A stretch of DNA of 64,000 nucleotides from assembly GCA_030681645.1 (NCBI GenBank), contig JAUXRX010000049.1, forward strand, positions 372,001 through 436,000, given 5' to 3'. A program made the position numbers and the translations under genes. Below, one piece after another: positions 1 through 8,280 of this stretch (positions are counted from its first letter, which is position 1; every line of letters begins with the position of its first letter). This DNA is from Archangium sp. GTDB taxonomy: Bacteria > Myxococcota > Myxococcia > Myxococcales > Myxococcaceae. Under the pieces are notes generated by a model, which saw only the letters and a list, made by a program, of their open reading frames with translations, had not been told where the DNA came from and did no database searches.

Positions 1-848
1 GGCGTCGCGCGCGCGCTCACCACCACGTGCTTGCCGCTGCGCAGCACCGTGTACTCGGTGACCTGATCCACGAGGCGCTTCGGCTGGGGGCGCTCTTCCT
101 TCAGATCCACCTGGTACAGCCCGCCCGCCGAGCTGAACTTGCGCTTGAAGTAGAGGTACCGGCCGTCGGCCGAGAACTCCGCGGTCGACACCTCGCCCGC
201 CAGCTGGGGGAAGGGGCCCGCGGGCAGCTTGCCGGCGTGCAGCACCCCTCCCTCGACGAACGCGAGCTGCGTGCCGTCGTCGCTGGGCACGAAGTAGTTC
301 ACCTTCGCAGAGATGCGCTGCCGCTCGGCGTCGAGCTGCTTCGCGTCCTGCACGTAGAGCTCGCCCACCTGCTGCGCGGGATCCCACCCGGCGGCGAAGA
401 GCACCCAGCGCGAGTCGGCGGTGTGCAGCCAGCCGCCCGGCATGTTCGTCACCCCGTTGCCCAGCTTGTGAGGTTTCCCGCCCTGCGTCGGCACCGCCCA
501 GAGCGCCCCCAGGCGCATCGGAGGGGGCACTCCGGTGATCGGCGGCTTCTGCGCCTCGAGCAGCACCGTGAGCACCTGGCCGTCGGGGGAAGCGCGCAGG
601 TCCTGCCCGGCCCCCTCGAGGCGGCGCTCGCCCAGCACCGGCAGGCGCGCCGCCGACTTCTCCTTGTTGACCCGGCCGATCACGCTCTTCGGCTCACCGG
701 TCGAGGTCTTCTGCTCCTTGCACGCGCCAAGCAGCACCCCGAGCGACGCCGCCAGCAGCGGAACGCTGCGCGTGACACCCCGGAGCGAAGCGGAGGGCTG
801 GCCGAAGCGGCGCGACCAGCAAGGCAGCATCAGCAGCAGGAAACGCAT
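1..848 (-). CDS. Lipoprotein with PD40/TolB-like beta-propeller repeats, 3' end beyond the window
   Basis: The reading frame starts at an ATG at 848, seven bases after a GGAGAG Shine-Dalgarno sequence, and runs off the left edge still open (282 codons visible). The N-terminus is a long leader ending in a lipobox, L-L-G-A-C, with the acylated Cys at residue 43; a leader this long is unusual, so a later start is possible. After it come several blades of the type S-x-D-G-x-x-L (around residues 78, 123 and 205), as in WD40-like PD40/TolB propellers, which usually bind proteins or sense envelope ligands. It follows trmFO by 23 bases on the same strand and is probably the last or later gene of that transcript. 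Its ligand cannot be told from the sequence. Confidence 0.75.
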   Translation of the reverse strand, partial: MRFLLLMLPCWSRRFGQPSASLRGVTRSVPLLAASLGVLLGACKEQKTSTGEPKSVIGRVNKEKSAARLPVLGERRLEGAGQDLRASPDGQVLTVLLEAQKPPITGVPPPMRLGALWAVPTQGGKPHKLGNGVTNMPGGWLHTADSRWVLFAAGWDPAQQVGELYVQDAKQLDAERQRISAKVNYFVPSDDGTQLAFVEGGVLHAGKLPAGPFPQLAGEVSTAEFSADGRYLYFKRKFSSAGGLYQVDLKEERPQPKRLVDQVTEYTVLRSGKHVVVSARAT

Positions 849-871
849 CGGTCGACTCTCCAGTGACTGCA

Positions 872-2275
872 TCAGGCCACCACCGGCGCGGGGGCAGATG
901 GAGGCTTCGGGGCCGGCGGTGGGGGCAACTGCGGCATGGGGGAAACGGGGTGAGGGGCCAGCGGCGCCCACGCGTCGAAGTCTCGCACCGCGCGCTCGGA
1001 ATACTTCGCCCGCTTGTCGGCCTTCTTGAAGCGGCCCTCGATGGGCGGGAACAGCGCGAACACCACGTTGGTGGGCTGGTAGCGGTACCCGTCGGGGTGC
1101 GCCTCGCCGGTGACGTGCCGGTAGATCGCCCCCAGCGCGGTGGTGGCGGGCGGCGGTGAAAAGGCCGCGCCCGTCAGCTGCGCGTGCAGCGCCAGCGCGG
1201 TGAGGTAGCCACACGCCGTCGACTCGACGTAGCCCTCGACGCCGGTGATCTGCCCCGCGAAGAAGAGCCGCGGCGCCGCCTTGAGCGACAGGTCTTTCGA
1301 GAGCAGCCGGGGGCTGTCGAGGAAGGTGTTCCGGTGGATCTGCCCCATGCGCAGCCACTCGGCGTTGGCCAGCCCGGGAATGAGCCCGAAGATGCGCTTC
1401 TGCTCGGGCCAGGTGAGCCGCGTCTGAAAGCCCACCAGGTTCCACGCGGTGCCGCCGCGATCTTCCATGCGCAGCTGCACCACCGCGTGCGGCTGCTGCC
1501 CGGTGCGGGGATCGCGCAGCCCCACCGGCTTCATCGGCCCGTACGCCAGCGTGTCTTCTCCGCGATCGGCCATCACCTCGACGGGCAGACACCCCTCGAA
1601 GTACTTCGGTTCTTCGAAGGCGTGCGGCGTCACCTTGGCCCCCGCGCGCAGCTCGGTGACGAAGCGGGTGTACTCGTCCTTCGTCATGGGGAGGTTCAGG
1701 TAGTCGTCTCCCCCGCCCTTCCCGTAGCGCGACTGGCGAAACGCGATCGACATGTCGATCGACTCGGTGGCCACGATCGGCGCGATGGCATCGTAGAAAT
1801 AGAGCTTCTCGCCCACGTGCGGCGCGAGCGCGTCGGTGAGCGCCACCGAGGTGAGCGGGCCGGTCGCGAACACCACCAGGCCCTCGGGCACCTCCGTCAC
1901 CTCGCCGGGCACCACCGTCACGTTCGGGTGCGAGGCCAGCTGCTGCTGCACGTCGGCCGAGAACAGCTCGCGATCGACCGCCAGCGCGTCGCCGGCGGGC
2001 ACCCGCTGGCGATCAGCCGCCCCCAGAATGAGCGAGCCCACCCGGCGCAGCTCGGCGTGCAGCAGGCCGATGGCGCTCTCCGGGTTGTCCGAGCGCATCG
2101 AGTTGCTGCACACCAGCTCGGCGAAGCCGCTGCTCTGGTGCGCGGGCGAGCGCTTCTGCGGCTTCTGCTCGCGCAGCACCACGGCGTGGCCCAGGCGCGC
2201 CAGCTGGTACGCGCATTCCGAGCCGGCGAGGCCCGCGCCGATGACGGTGATGGGGGAAGAGGTCGATGGCGCCAT
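872..2275 (-). CDS. trmFO: TrmFO, folate/FAD-dependent tRNA (uracil-5-)-methyltransferase
   Basis: This enzyme makes 5-methyluridine at position 54 of tRNA, using methylenetetrahydrofolate as carbon donor and FADH2 as reductant. The N-terminal Rossmann motif G-A-G-L-A-G-S-E (residues 13-20) binds FAD. Cys56 in L-V-C-S-N-S matches the reactive Cys of the family, and a second conserved Cys lies in the E-G-C-L-P-V-E motif. At 467 residues it is longer than the usual roughly 440; the excess is a Pro/Ala-rich tail at the C-terminus that looks disordered. It lies 44 bases after the aglS-like gene on the same strand and may be read through from the motor promoter. TrmFO replaces the SAM-dependent TrmA in many deltaproteobacteria and Gram-positives. 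Confidence 0.95.
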   Translation of the reverse strand: MAPSTSSPITVIGAGLAGSECAYQLARLGHAVVLREQKPQKRSPAHQSSGFAELVCSNSMRSDNPESAIGLLHAELRRVGSLILGAADRQRVPAGDALAVDRELFSADVQQQLASHPNVTVVPGEVTEVPEGLVVFATGPLTSVALTDALAPHVGEKLYFYDAIAPIVATESIDMSIAFRQSRYGKGGGDDYLNLPMTKDEYTRFVTELRAGAKVTPHAFEEPKYFEGCLPVEVMADRGEDTLAYGPMKPVGLRDPRTGQQPHAVVQLRMEDRGGTAWNLVGFQTRLTWPEQKRIFGLIPGLANAEWLRMGQIHRNTFLDSPRLLSKDLSLKAAPRLFFAGQITGVEGYVESTACGYLTALALHAQLTGAAFSPPPATTALGAIYRHVTGEAHPDGYRYQPTNVVFALFPPIEGRFKKADKRAKYSERAVRDFDAWAPLAPHPVSPMPQLPPPPAPKPPSAPAPVVA

Positions 2276-2319
2276 GCGTGTGGAGGCCTCGCCGCAGGGG
2301 CGGGGCTCGCCGCTGCGCC

Positions 2320-2910
2320 TTAGTCCGGGTTCTTCTGCAGGATGATGAAGCGGAAGTTCTCGAGCTCGTTGATGCCCGCCGTATACAGCACCGACGAGAG
2401 GACCTCGTAGGTAACGCGCTTGTCGCCGATGATCGAGACTTCCCGGTTGAAGGGCGAGGTCGGGTTGCGCTCGGCGATGTACTTGAGCTTCTCGACTTCT
2501 TTCTTCAGCGCCGCGTCGAGCGGGAGGATCAGCTTGCTCTGCATGTCGCCCGGCTTGAGCGAGCCGTTCGTCAGCGTCACCTTGGTCTTGTCGCCCACCA
2601 TGATCGACTTGGGCGTGACGGTGATGGCGATGGTGTCCTTCGGGGTCGCGCGCGCGGTCGACATCGGCGGCCGCACGTCTTCAGACGCCGTCACGGTGAT
2701 CGACGAGGCGCTGAACGACTTGATGAGGAAGACCAGGATGATGGTCATCAGGTCCATCATCGCGGTGATGTTGAGTTCCTTGATCTCGCCTTCCGCCTCG
2801 CGGTCGCGGCGCTTCTTGCGCGCCAGCGCCTTGCGGAAGCGCATGCGCTGCCGATCTTCGTCGGTGATCTCGAGCGCGCCGCCGGCGGGCTGTGAAGTCG
2901 GGGTCGCCAT
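2320..2910 (-). CDS. aglS: ExbD/TolR-family motor protein, AglS-like
   Basis: This is a 196-residue single-pass inner-membrane protein of the ExbD/TolR family. A basic cytoplasmic N-terminus (residues 20-40) leads to the motif E-L-N-I-T-A-M-M-D-L-M. Asp53 is the membrane Asp that carries protons in this family. A periplasmic domain of about 125 residues follows. Its ATG overlaps the stop of the preceding ExbD gene as TGATG, so the two are translationally coupled. An ExbB gene followed by two unlike ExbD genes is the layout of AglR-AglQ-AglS, the proton-driven motor of Myxococcus gliding (A-) motility. The family and gene order are seen; the gliding role is inferred, and a TonB- or Tol-type energiser is the alternative. 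Confidence 0.72.
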   Translation of the reverse strand: MATPTSQPAGGALEITDEDRQRMRFRKALARKKRRDREAEGEIKELNITAMMDLMTIILVFLIKSFSASSITVTASEDVRPPMSTARATPKDTIAITVTPKSIMVGDKTKVTLTNGSLKPGDMQSKLILPLDAALKKEVEKLKYIAERNPTSPFNREVSIIGDKRVTYEVLSSVLYTAGINELENFRFIILQKNPD

Positions 2911-3443
2911 CAGAAGCTCGCCAGCGTGACGTCGGGGAAGAGCAGCTTGCGATCAGGCGTCTCGCGCGTCGCGTCCATCGTCGAGACCAGCGAGTCGTAG
3001 TCGGTGTCGGCTTCGGCGGCGATGATGACCTTGCTCTCGGTCGGGAAGTTCGCCTTGATCTCCATCATCTTCGCCCTGAGCGCGTCGTAGTCGTAGCTGC
3101 CGTCGCCCTTGCGGGGAATGGTGCAGGCACCCTCGCCCACCGGCGCCGACGGCTCGGTCTGCCCCGGCAGCACGCCGCCGGTCGCGGCGATGAAGAAGCC
3201 GCACTTGGCCACCGCGACGGTCAACGTCAGCGCAGGCTTGTCGGTGTCGCTGCCACCGCCCGCCCCTGCCCCGTAGTTCGGCGCGTTGACGTTCAACATG
3301 CCGAACGTGGCGAGACCCGCCATCGACAGGAGCATGAAGATGATCAAGTTCATGAGGATGTCGAGGTACGGGACGATGTTCAGCTCGCCCCCTTCCTCTT
3401 CTTCCTTCGGCTTGATCTTCCGTCTGGAGAAATGAAAGGCCAT
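2910..3443 (-). CDS. aglQ: ExbD/TolR-family motor protein, AglQ-like
   Basis: This 177-residue ExbD/TolR-family protein has a short basic/acidic N-terminus, one membrane helix (about residues 23-44) and a periplasmic domain with two Cys (in the segments V-A-K-C-G and G-A-C-T-I). Asp28 in the motif N-I-V-P-Y-L-D lies at the helix start, where the family's proton-carrying Asp is found. To my knowledge the equivalent Asp in AglQ is needed for gliding in Myxococcus. The gene sits 44 bases after the ExbB partner and shares a TGATG overlap with the next ExbD. The two ExbD proteins are clearly different from each other, as expected for a motor with two distinct TolR-like subunits. Confidence 0.75.
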   Translation of the reverse strand: MAFHFSRRKIKPKEEEEGGELNIVPYLDILMNLIIFMLLSMAGLATFGMLNVNAPNYGAGAGGGSDTDKPALTLTVAVAKCGFFIAATGGVLPGQTEPSAPVGEGACTIPRKGDGSYDYDALRAKMMEIKANFPTESKVIIAAEADTDYDSLVSTMDATRETPDRKLLFPDVTLASF

Positions 3444-3487
3444 GGCTCGTTCACCTCACCTGACAGCAGGTGAGGCTTCCCGGTTCC

Positions 3488-4222
3488 TTATGAGGCCTTC
3501 TCGAAGTCCATCGCGCTCGTCTCACCGGCAGCGCGCCGACCCAGCAGGTTTTCCAGCTTCATCGCCTGGAGCTCGACCGTCTCGATCATCTTCTTGGCGT
3601 AAGCGGTGAGGAAGAGGTGGGCGATGATGCAGAGCACGGCGATCGTGAGGCCCGTGAACGTGTTGTACATGGCTTCAGAAATGCCCTTGCTGAGCATCGC
3701 CTGCTTCTGATCGGCCGGCACGTTGCCCAGTGAGCGGAAGGTACCGATCAGACCGAAGACGGTGCCGACCAGGCCGACGAGGGTCGCGATGTTCGCCAGC
3801 GACCACAGCCAGGGAATGCGCGCCCCGATGTGCGGAATGTTCTCGAGGATCGATTCCTCGAGCGCCTTGGCCACTTCGATCTCACCGCGGTTGGCGCGAG
3901 TGAGGCCGGCACGCACCACCTTCGCCAGCGGCGAGTTCGGCGCGGCGCCGCAGAGCTTCACGGCGCGGTCGGGGTTACCCGCCATCACCAGCTTGGTGAT
4001 CTGCTCCATGAAAGGCCCGGCGTTGAGGTTGTAGCGGAAGAAGAGCGTGATGATGCGCTCGACCACGATCGCTACGGCGGCCGCGAACCAGAAGATGTTG
4101 ATGTAGAGGAAGAGACCACCGTCGTGGAAAAACCCGACGATGATGTCTTTGAGACTTTCCTTGGCGGGTTCCGCGGCGAGCACCACGTCAAGAGAGTGCT
4201 GCAGCAGGACTTGGGCGGACAT
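3488..4222 (-). CDS. aglR: ExbB/TolQ-family (MotA/TolQ/ExbB) proton channel, AglR-like
   Basis: This is a 244-residue MotA/TolQ/ExbB-type channel subunit. Three membrane helices are visible at about residues 38-58, 137-160 and 185-208, with the long cytoplasmic loop of the family between the first two. The helix-2 region is rich in small residues (motif L-V-G-L-V-G-T-V-F-G-L-I), as is typical. With the two ExbD proteins just downstream it would form a complex that converts proton flow into mechanical work, most likely the AglRQS gliding motor. It is the first gene after a good promoter (4268-4296) and so probably leads the operon. TolQ or ExbB proper cannot be fully excluded, but no TonB, TolA or TolB gene is adjacent. 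Confidence 0.75.
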   Translation of the reverse strand: MSAQVLLQHSLDVVLAAEPAKESLKDIIVGFFHDGGLFLYINIFWFAAAVAIVVERIITLFFRYNLNAGPFMEQITKLVMAGNPDRAVKLCGAAPNSPLAKVVRAGLTRANRGEIEVAKALEESILENIPHIGARIPWLWSLANIATLVGLVGTVFGLIGTFRSLGNVPADQKQAMLSKGISEAMYNTFTGLTIAVLCIIAHLFLTAYAKKMIETVELQAMKLENLLGRRAAGETSAMDFEKAS

Positions 4223-4267
4223 GTTGTTTCGGCTTTCCTTTCAGCCAAGCTTTCGAAGAACGCGCAG

Positions 4268-4296
4268 TTTCTAGTTGGAGCACCCCACCTCGTCAA
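4268..4296 (-). promoter_or_regulatory. Sigma-70-type promoter for the aglRQS-like operon
   Basis: On the minus strand TTGACG (4296-4291) and TAGAAA (4273-4268) are separated by exactly 17 bases. This matches the housekeeping consensus in five of six and four of six positions. The predicted start of transcription is about 40 bases before the ATG of the ExbB gene at 4222. The segment is distinctly more A/T-rich than its surroundings. No operator was recognised. Confidence 0.6.
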
Positions 4297-4308
4297 CATT
4301 GGAGATCC

Positions 4309-5418
4309 TCAGCGTTTTTCGTAGCGACGGCCTCCCTTGTGCACCACGGCGCCAAAGACCTCCAATTCCACGAGCGCCGACGACAATTCGCCCGAGCCCA
4401 CCGCGGGCAGTTCTTCCTGCAGGCCCTCGAAGTCGGCCGGGCCCAGCCCCAGCAGGGCCAAGACCTCGCTGGCCAGGGGGCTGAGCTGCGACAGATCGAC
4501 CTCGAACAGGGGTTCCGGGTGCGACACCGCCCCGTCGAGCCCCACCGCCCTCAGCAGATCGGACAGGTCGAGGTGGGGGCGGGCCTCGCCCCGTTGCAGC
4601 AGGGCGTTCGAGCCCATGGCCACCCGGCTCCACGGATCGCCCGGGGTGGCCAGCACCGGCCGGCCCTGCGCCAACGCGGCCCGCGCCGTGTGGAGCGCGC
4701 CCGAGCCGACGGGCGCCCTGAAGACCAGCACCGCGTCGCTGGCGCCCGAGATGAGGCGGTTCCTCAGGGTGAAGCTGTTCTTGTTGGGCCGGAACCCCGG
4801 GGGGAATTCCGAGAACACCGTGCCTCCCCGGGCGAGGATCGTCCGCGCGAGGGGCTCGGCCAGGTCCATCTCGTCGAGGGCCGACCCCAGGAACGCCCAC
4901 GTCTCGCCTTTGACTGCCAGCGCGCCGCGGTGGGCCGCTTCATCGATGCCCCGCGCTGCACCCGAGACGACGCAGAGCCCGGCGCGCGCGGCCTCGGCGG
5001 CCACGGCCGCGATCCGTTCACGCGAGCCGGTGTCGATGTTGCGGGTGCCGACGATGGCGATTCTGCGGCGCGGCGGCGCATCGGCCGCGGGGCCCAGCGC
5101 GAAGAGCACCGCAGGCGCCTTGGGGATGCCCACCAGCCGCCACGGGAAGGCGGGATCACCCCCGAAGAGAATGCGCGCCCCGTGGGCCTTGCAGCGCGCC
5201 TCGAGGCGATCGGCAGCCGCGGCGAGCGTGCCCACCGACATCACGTGCGCGTGCGAATCGGCCCGCCACGGCACCAGGGGCGCCCACGACGAGACGGGCT
5301 GGTCGAGCAGCTCGCCCGGCGGCCCCACGCGCGAGCGCACTTCCTCGAGAGTCACAGGGCCGACGCCCTGAATCGACCACAACGCCGCGATGGCCCGCCG
5401 CTCTGCAGTGTTCATCAC
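4309..5418 (-). CDS. dprA: DprA/Smf, single-stranded DNA-binding RecA loader of natural transformation
   Basis: DprA protects incoming single-stranded DNA in the cytoplasm and loads RecA on it. The 369-residue protein has the full family layout: an N-terminal SAM-like helical part (1-75), a Rossmann-type DNA-binding domain (about 80-285) with the signature S-G-A-A-R-G-I-D, the F-P-P-G loop and the R-N-R-L-I-S motif, and a C-terminal winged-helix domain (about 305-365). It starts with a double Met. It lies 86 bases upstream of the AglR-like gene but is separated from it by the promoter at 4268-4296, and it follows the LysM gene by 44 bases. Confidence 0.93.
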   Translation of the reverse strand: MMNTAERRAIAALWSIQGVGPVTLEEVRSRVGPPGELLDQPVSSWAPLVPWRADSHAHVMSVGTLAAAADRLEARCKAHGARILFGGDPAFPWRLVGIPKAPAVLFALGPAADAPPRRRIAIVGTRNIDTGSRERIAAVAAEAARAGLCVVSGAARGIDEAAHRGALAVKGETWAFLGSALDEMDLAEPLARTILARGGTVFSEFPPGFRPNKNSFTLRNRLISGASDAVLVFRAPVGSGALHTARAALAQGRPVLATPGDPWSRVAMGSNALLQRGEARPHLDLSDLLRAVGLDGAVSHPEPLFEVDLSQLSPLASEVLALLGLGPADFEGLQEELPAVGSGELSSALVELEVFGAVVHKGGRRYEKR

Positions 5419-5462
5419 CCTGCTCTACCGCAGGGGTCCGACATCGAATGCGGCGCCGGGCT

Positions 5463-6650
5463 TCAGCGAGCGGCGCGCTTCGACCCGCCCGAGGTGCGGA
5501 TCTCGGCGTGATCGCCGAGCACGAACTCGCGCAGCGACTGGGTGACCAGGCACATGGTCGCCTTCGCCTTCACCTCGAAGGCGACGCACTGCCCGATGTC
5601 TTCGCGGGGCACCGACTCGTCGAGCGTGCTGGGCTGCATGAGCTTGTCCTGCGGGAGCGGGTCGTTCTGGCGGAAGATCGTGAACACGTTGCCATTCTTC
5701 ACGCCGTCGTCGCTGCCCTTGTCCATGATGGCCAGGGAGTGCTCGCCCAGCATCGCGGGGTAGCGGCGCACGTCGGCCACCACGTAGATGTCCTTCACCT
5801 CGCGCTCATTGGGGCGGGGCGAGACGGCGCGAACGACGGGCTCGTTCACCGGGCCGATCAGGTCTCCGCGCGCCACTTCGTCGTACTGCTTCCAGATCTG
5901 CACGGTGGCGTGGTTGTCCTTGTCGATGCGGATGACCTTCACCTCGGCGAGGATCTCCGTCATGTACCCGATGGGCATCTTGGTGACCGGGTGGATGACC
6001 TCGCCCGCCCGGCGGAACACGAGGTACGTCTCGCCCAGGCGCGGGGCCTTCTTGTCGAACTGCACGTAGATGCGATCGGGGTACGAGAGCATGGACGCCT
6101 CGGCGAACGAGCCGACCAGGCGGCCGGACTCTTCCACCTCGCGGTTGGTCACGAAGCCGGGCGAAGCCACCGAGATCGCGTTCTTGGGGCGGAAGCCGAT
6201 CTGGCCGAACACGTTGACCTTGTCGTCGTACATCTCGCCCTGCTCGACCTCGGTCTCGGGCTGTCCGACCTCGACCTGGGTGGGCACCTCTTCACCCGAG
6301 GCGAAGAAGCGCACCTCGTTGCCGGGGTAGATCCAGTGCGGGTTGGCGATCTCGGGGTTGTACGACCAGACCTTCGGCCAGTACCAGGGGCTGCCGAGGA
6401 ACTTCTGCGACAGATCCCACAGGGTGTCGCCCTTCTCGACGGTGTGCTGCGTGCCCGGTGAGCTCGCCTTGCCGGTGCTCGACGGCTGTTTGCCGGGCGG
6501 GCGCTTCTCGGGCGCGATCGTCGAGCTGCCCTCGGGGGCCGAGGCGTCGTCGTCGGCGCCTGCGCCGGTCTCTTCGTCGTCCTGCGCGTAGACGCGCAGC
6601 GGTGCGAGGGTGAGCATCGTGAGAGCAGCGGTCAGCAGCAGGTGGCGCAT
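5463..6650 (-). CDS. Exported LysM-domain protein
   Basis: This 395-residue protein has a signal peptide (residues 1-22, ending V-Y-A) and an acidic, Pro-rich linker. One LysM domain spans about residues 69-117, with the typical start H-T-V-E-K-G-D-T-L-W and end W-I-Y-P-G-N-E-V. LysM binds the glycan strands of peptidoglycan, so the protein is probably held at the cell wall. The remaining 270 residues are rich in beta-type segments and belong to no family I recognise. It starts nine bases after the TPR lipoprotein gene and is surely cotranscribed with it. Its place beside a gliding-motor operon suggests an envelope role, but that is only context. Confidence 0.82.
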   Translation of the reverse strand: MRHLLLTAALTMLTLAPLRVYAQDDEETGAGADDDASAPEGSSTIAPEKRPPGKQPSSTGKASSPGTQHTVEKGDTLWDLSQKFLGSPWYWPKVWSYNPEIANPHWIYPGNEVRFFASGEEVPTQVEVGQPETEVEQGEMYDDKVNVFGQIGFRPKNAISVASPGFVTNREVEESGRLVGSFAEASMLSYPDRIYVQFDKKAPRLGETYLVFRRAGEVIHPVTKMPIGYMTEILAEVKVIRIDKDNHATVQIWKQYDEVARGDLIGPVNEPVVRAVSPRPNEREVKDIYVVADVRRYPAMLGEHSLAIMDKGSDDGVKNGNVFTIFRQNDPLPQDKLMQPSTLDESVPREDIGQCVAFEVKAKATMCLVTQSLREFVLGDHAEIRTSGGSKRAAR

Positions 6651-6659
6651 GAGAACCTC

Positions 6660-7466
6660 TTACGGAGAACCAACGGGAGTCGCAGAAGACGAGACGAGGC
6701 GGGCCTGCGCCTGGGTGGCCGCGGCGGTGCCCGGAAAACCAGAGACGATCTTTTCCCAGGTGGCGCGCGCTTCCCGCGGCCCCTTGAGCTTGAGCCTGCA
6801 GTCGGCCAGCTTGAGCATCGAGTCGAGCACCGCGTCGCCGGCGGGGTACTGGTTGATGACGCGCTCGAACTGCTCGGTGGCGTGCTCGAAGTCCTTCATC
6901 GCGAGGAAGGCCATGCCCGAGAAGTAGAGCGCGTTGTCGGCCTTCGGGTGGCGCGGCCAGTCGGTGACGAACTGCTGCATCTGGGCGATGCCCGTCTCAG
7001 AGCTGCCCGTCTTCATCATGCTCAGGCCGCGATCGAACTGGGCCTCGGCCATCGAGAGATCCGCGTCGTCAGGCGGCGGGTCGTTCTTGAATTCCTGGGT
7101 GATCGCCTCGGGCGGCTCGGCGATCTCGACGTTCGTCTCGAGCCTCGGCGCGGCTTCCTTGCGCGGCTTGAGCTTGACCACCGTGAGCGGAGGCAGGGCG
7201 TCGGGCGCCGTGACGGCGCGCACGCTCGGCGCAGGGTGCGCGGCGGGAGCGGCGCGCGGCTGCTTCTTCTCTGCTTCCATGCGATCGAGCCTCGCCTCGA
7301 GGCGCGAGTTCTCGTCGCGCAGCGCGCGGATCGACGAGAGCAGCTCGGCGTGCTCGGCGCGGGTGACGGCGTCCGTCACGCACCCGGTGCTGAGCGCGAA
7401 ACAGGCAATGGCGGTGATCGGGCGAATGGCACTCAGAGGATAGGGACCCGCTTCTGCGGGGGTCAA
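6660..7466 (-). CDS. TPR-containing lipoprotein, YbgF/CpoB-like layout
   Basis: The frame opens with a TTG at 7466. The first 29 residues form a lipoprotein signal ending in L-S-T-G-C, so Cys29 is the likely lipid anchor. A coiled coil (about 35-65), a Pro/Ala-rich linker and then tetratricopeptide-type helices (about 140-262, with motifs such as A-D-N-A-L-Y-F-S-G) follow. This is the layout of YbgF/CpoB, which couples outer-membrane constriction to wall synthesis, but no tol-pal genes adjoin it. The TTG lies inside a hairpin (7458-7479) and lacks a clear ribosome site, so the exact start is uncertain; no better in-frame start keeps the signal peptide. Confidence 0.78.
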   Translation of the reverse strand: MTPAEAGPYPLSAIRPITAIACFALSTGCVTDAVTRAEHAELLSSIRALRDENSRLEARLDRMEAEKKQPRAAPAAHPAPSVRAVTAPDALPPLTVVKLKPRKEAAPRLETNVEIAEPPEAITQEFKNDPPPDDADLSMAEAQFDRGLSMMKTGSSETGIAQMQQFVTDWPRHPKADNALYFSGMAFLAMKDFEHATEQFERVINQYPAGDAVLDSMLKLADCRLKLKGPREARATWEKIVSGFPGTAAATQAQARLVSSSATPVGSP

Positions 7467-7479
7467 GAAAAGGACCCCC
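7458..7479. other. Perfect 7-bp hairpin covering the TTG start of the TPR lipoprotein gene
   Basis: GGGGGTC (7458-7464) and GACCCCC (7473-7479) pair around an A-rich loop of eight bases. It lies in the 53-base gap between pgeF and the TPR gene and contains part of the latter's predicted start codon. It could be a terminator remnant after pgeF (it has no T-run) or a structure that limits translation of the TPR gene. Confidence 0.4.
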
Positions 7480-7519
7480 GGGGACTGCTACAGGCTTGAT
7501 GCGTGGGGGAGTGGCCCGC

Positions 7520-8254
7520 TCACGGGGCGCAGGTGATGAACGAGAGGTGGCGGCCGGTGATTCCGTGTTCGCGGCGGTGCGAGAAGAAGCGCCCATCGCA
7601 CATGGTGCAGTGAGGCAGCGCGACCACGTGTCCTTCCGGCACGCCCAGCCGGGTGAGCGTCTGCTGCACGGCGCGCGGCAGATCGAGGTGCACCTTCGCC
7701 TTGCCCGCCGGGTGGTGGATCACCCCGGCGCCGAACGCGGCTTCGAAGCGCCCGGGGAGCTCGCCGTCGACCTCGAAGCAGCAGCGCTGGATGCACGGCC
7801 CGATGGCCACCTTGAGCTCGGCCGGGCGGCCTCCTCGCTCCACCAGCTGCTCGACGGTGCGCGCCACGATCTCGGAGATCACCCCGCGCCAGCCCGCGTG
7901 CACGGCCGCGACCCTGCCCCGCGGATCTTCGATCAGGATCGGCAGGCAATCAGCCGTGCGCACCCCCACCGCGGTGCCAGGCACGTCGGTCCACAGCGCG
8001 TCGGCCTCGGTGTCGGGGGCGGCCTTCACCGCTTCGACCACGCGCGCGCCGTGCACCTGCTTGACGAAGAGCAGCCGGGCCGGGCCGACGCCGGCGCGGG
8101 CAGCGAGGCGCGCGAGGTTCTCGGTCACCGCGGCCACCTCGTCCCCCACCGCGAAGGAGCTGTTGAGGCTGTCGTAAGGCGCCGCTGACACCCCGCCCGT
8201 TCTCATGGGGAAGCCATGGGGCGCGGTGATGAATGACGCAGTGAGTAATTCCAC
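7520..8254 (-). CDS. pgeF: PgeF/YfiH, polyphenol oxidase-fold purine nucleoside/peptidoglycan editing protein
   Basis: This 244-residue single-domain protein of the DUF152/YfiH (laccase-like) family has the zinc-site motifs V-K-Q-V-H-G, R-T-A-D-C-L-P and A-V-H-A-G-W-R-G, with conserved His and Cys. Members have been reported both as purine nucleoside phosphorylases/adenosine deaminases and as PgeF, an amidase that corrects wrong peptidoglycan precursors. The start is a GTG, 26 bases from the divergent cyclase gene, with A-A-G-G-T-G upstream as a weak ribosome site. It is probably the first gene of the leftward group that continues with the TPR and LysM genes. Confidence 0.9.
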   Translation of the reverse strand: MELLTASFITAPHGFPMRTGGVSAAPYDSLNSSFAVGDEVAAVTENLARLAARAGVGPARLLFVKQVHGARVVEAVKAAPDTEADALWTDVPGTAVGVRTADCLPILIEDPRGRVAAVHAGWRGVISEIVARTVEQLVERGGRPAELKVAIGPCIQRCCFEVDGELPGRFEAAFGAGVIHHPAGKAKVHLDLPRAVQQTLTRLGVPEGHVVALPHCTMCDGRFFSHRREHGITGRHLSFITCAP

Positions 8255-8280
8255 GCTTCACACCTTAGTCCACCTCAACG

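Noticed and set aside
872..965. Pro/Ala-rich end of TrmFO as a separate small gene or repeat insertion
   Set aside because: It is in frame, shares a GGGGTGAGGGGCC word with REP-like elements only by short chance match, and has no start signal of its own.
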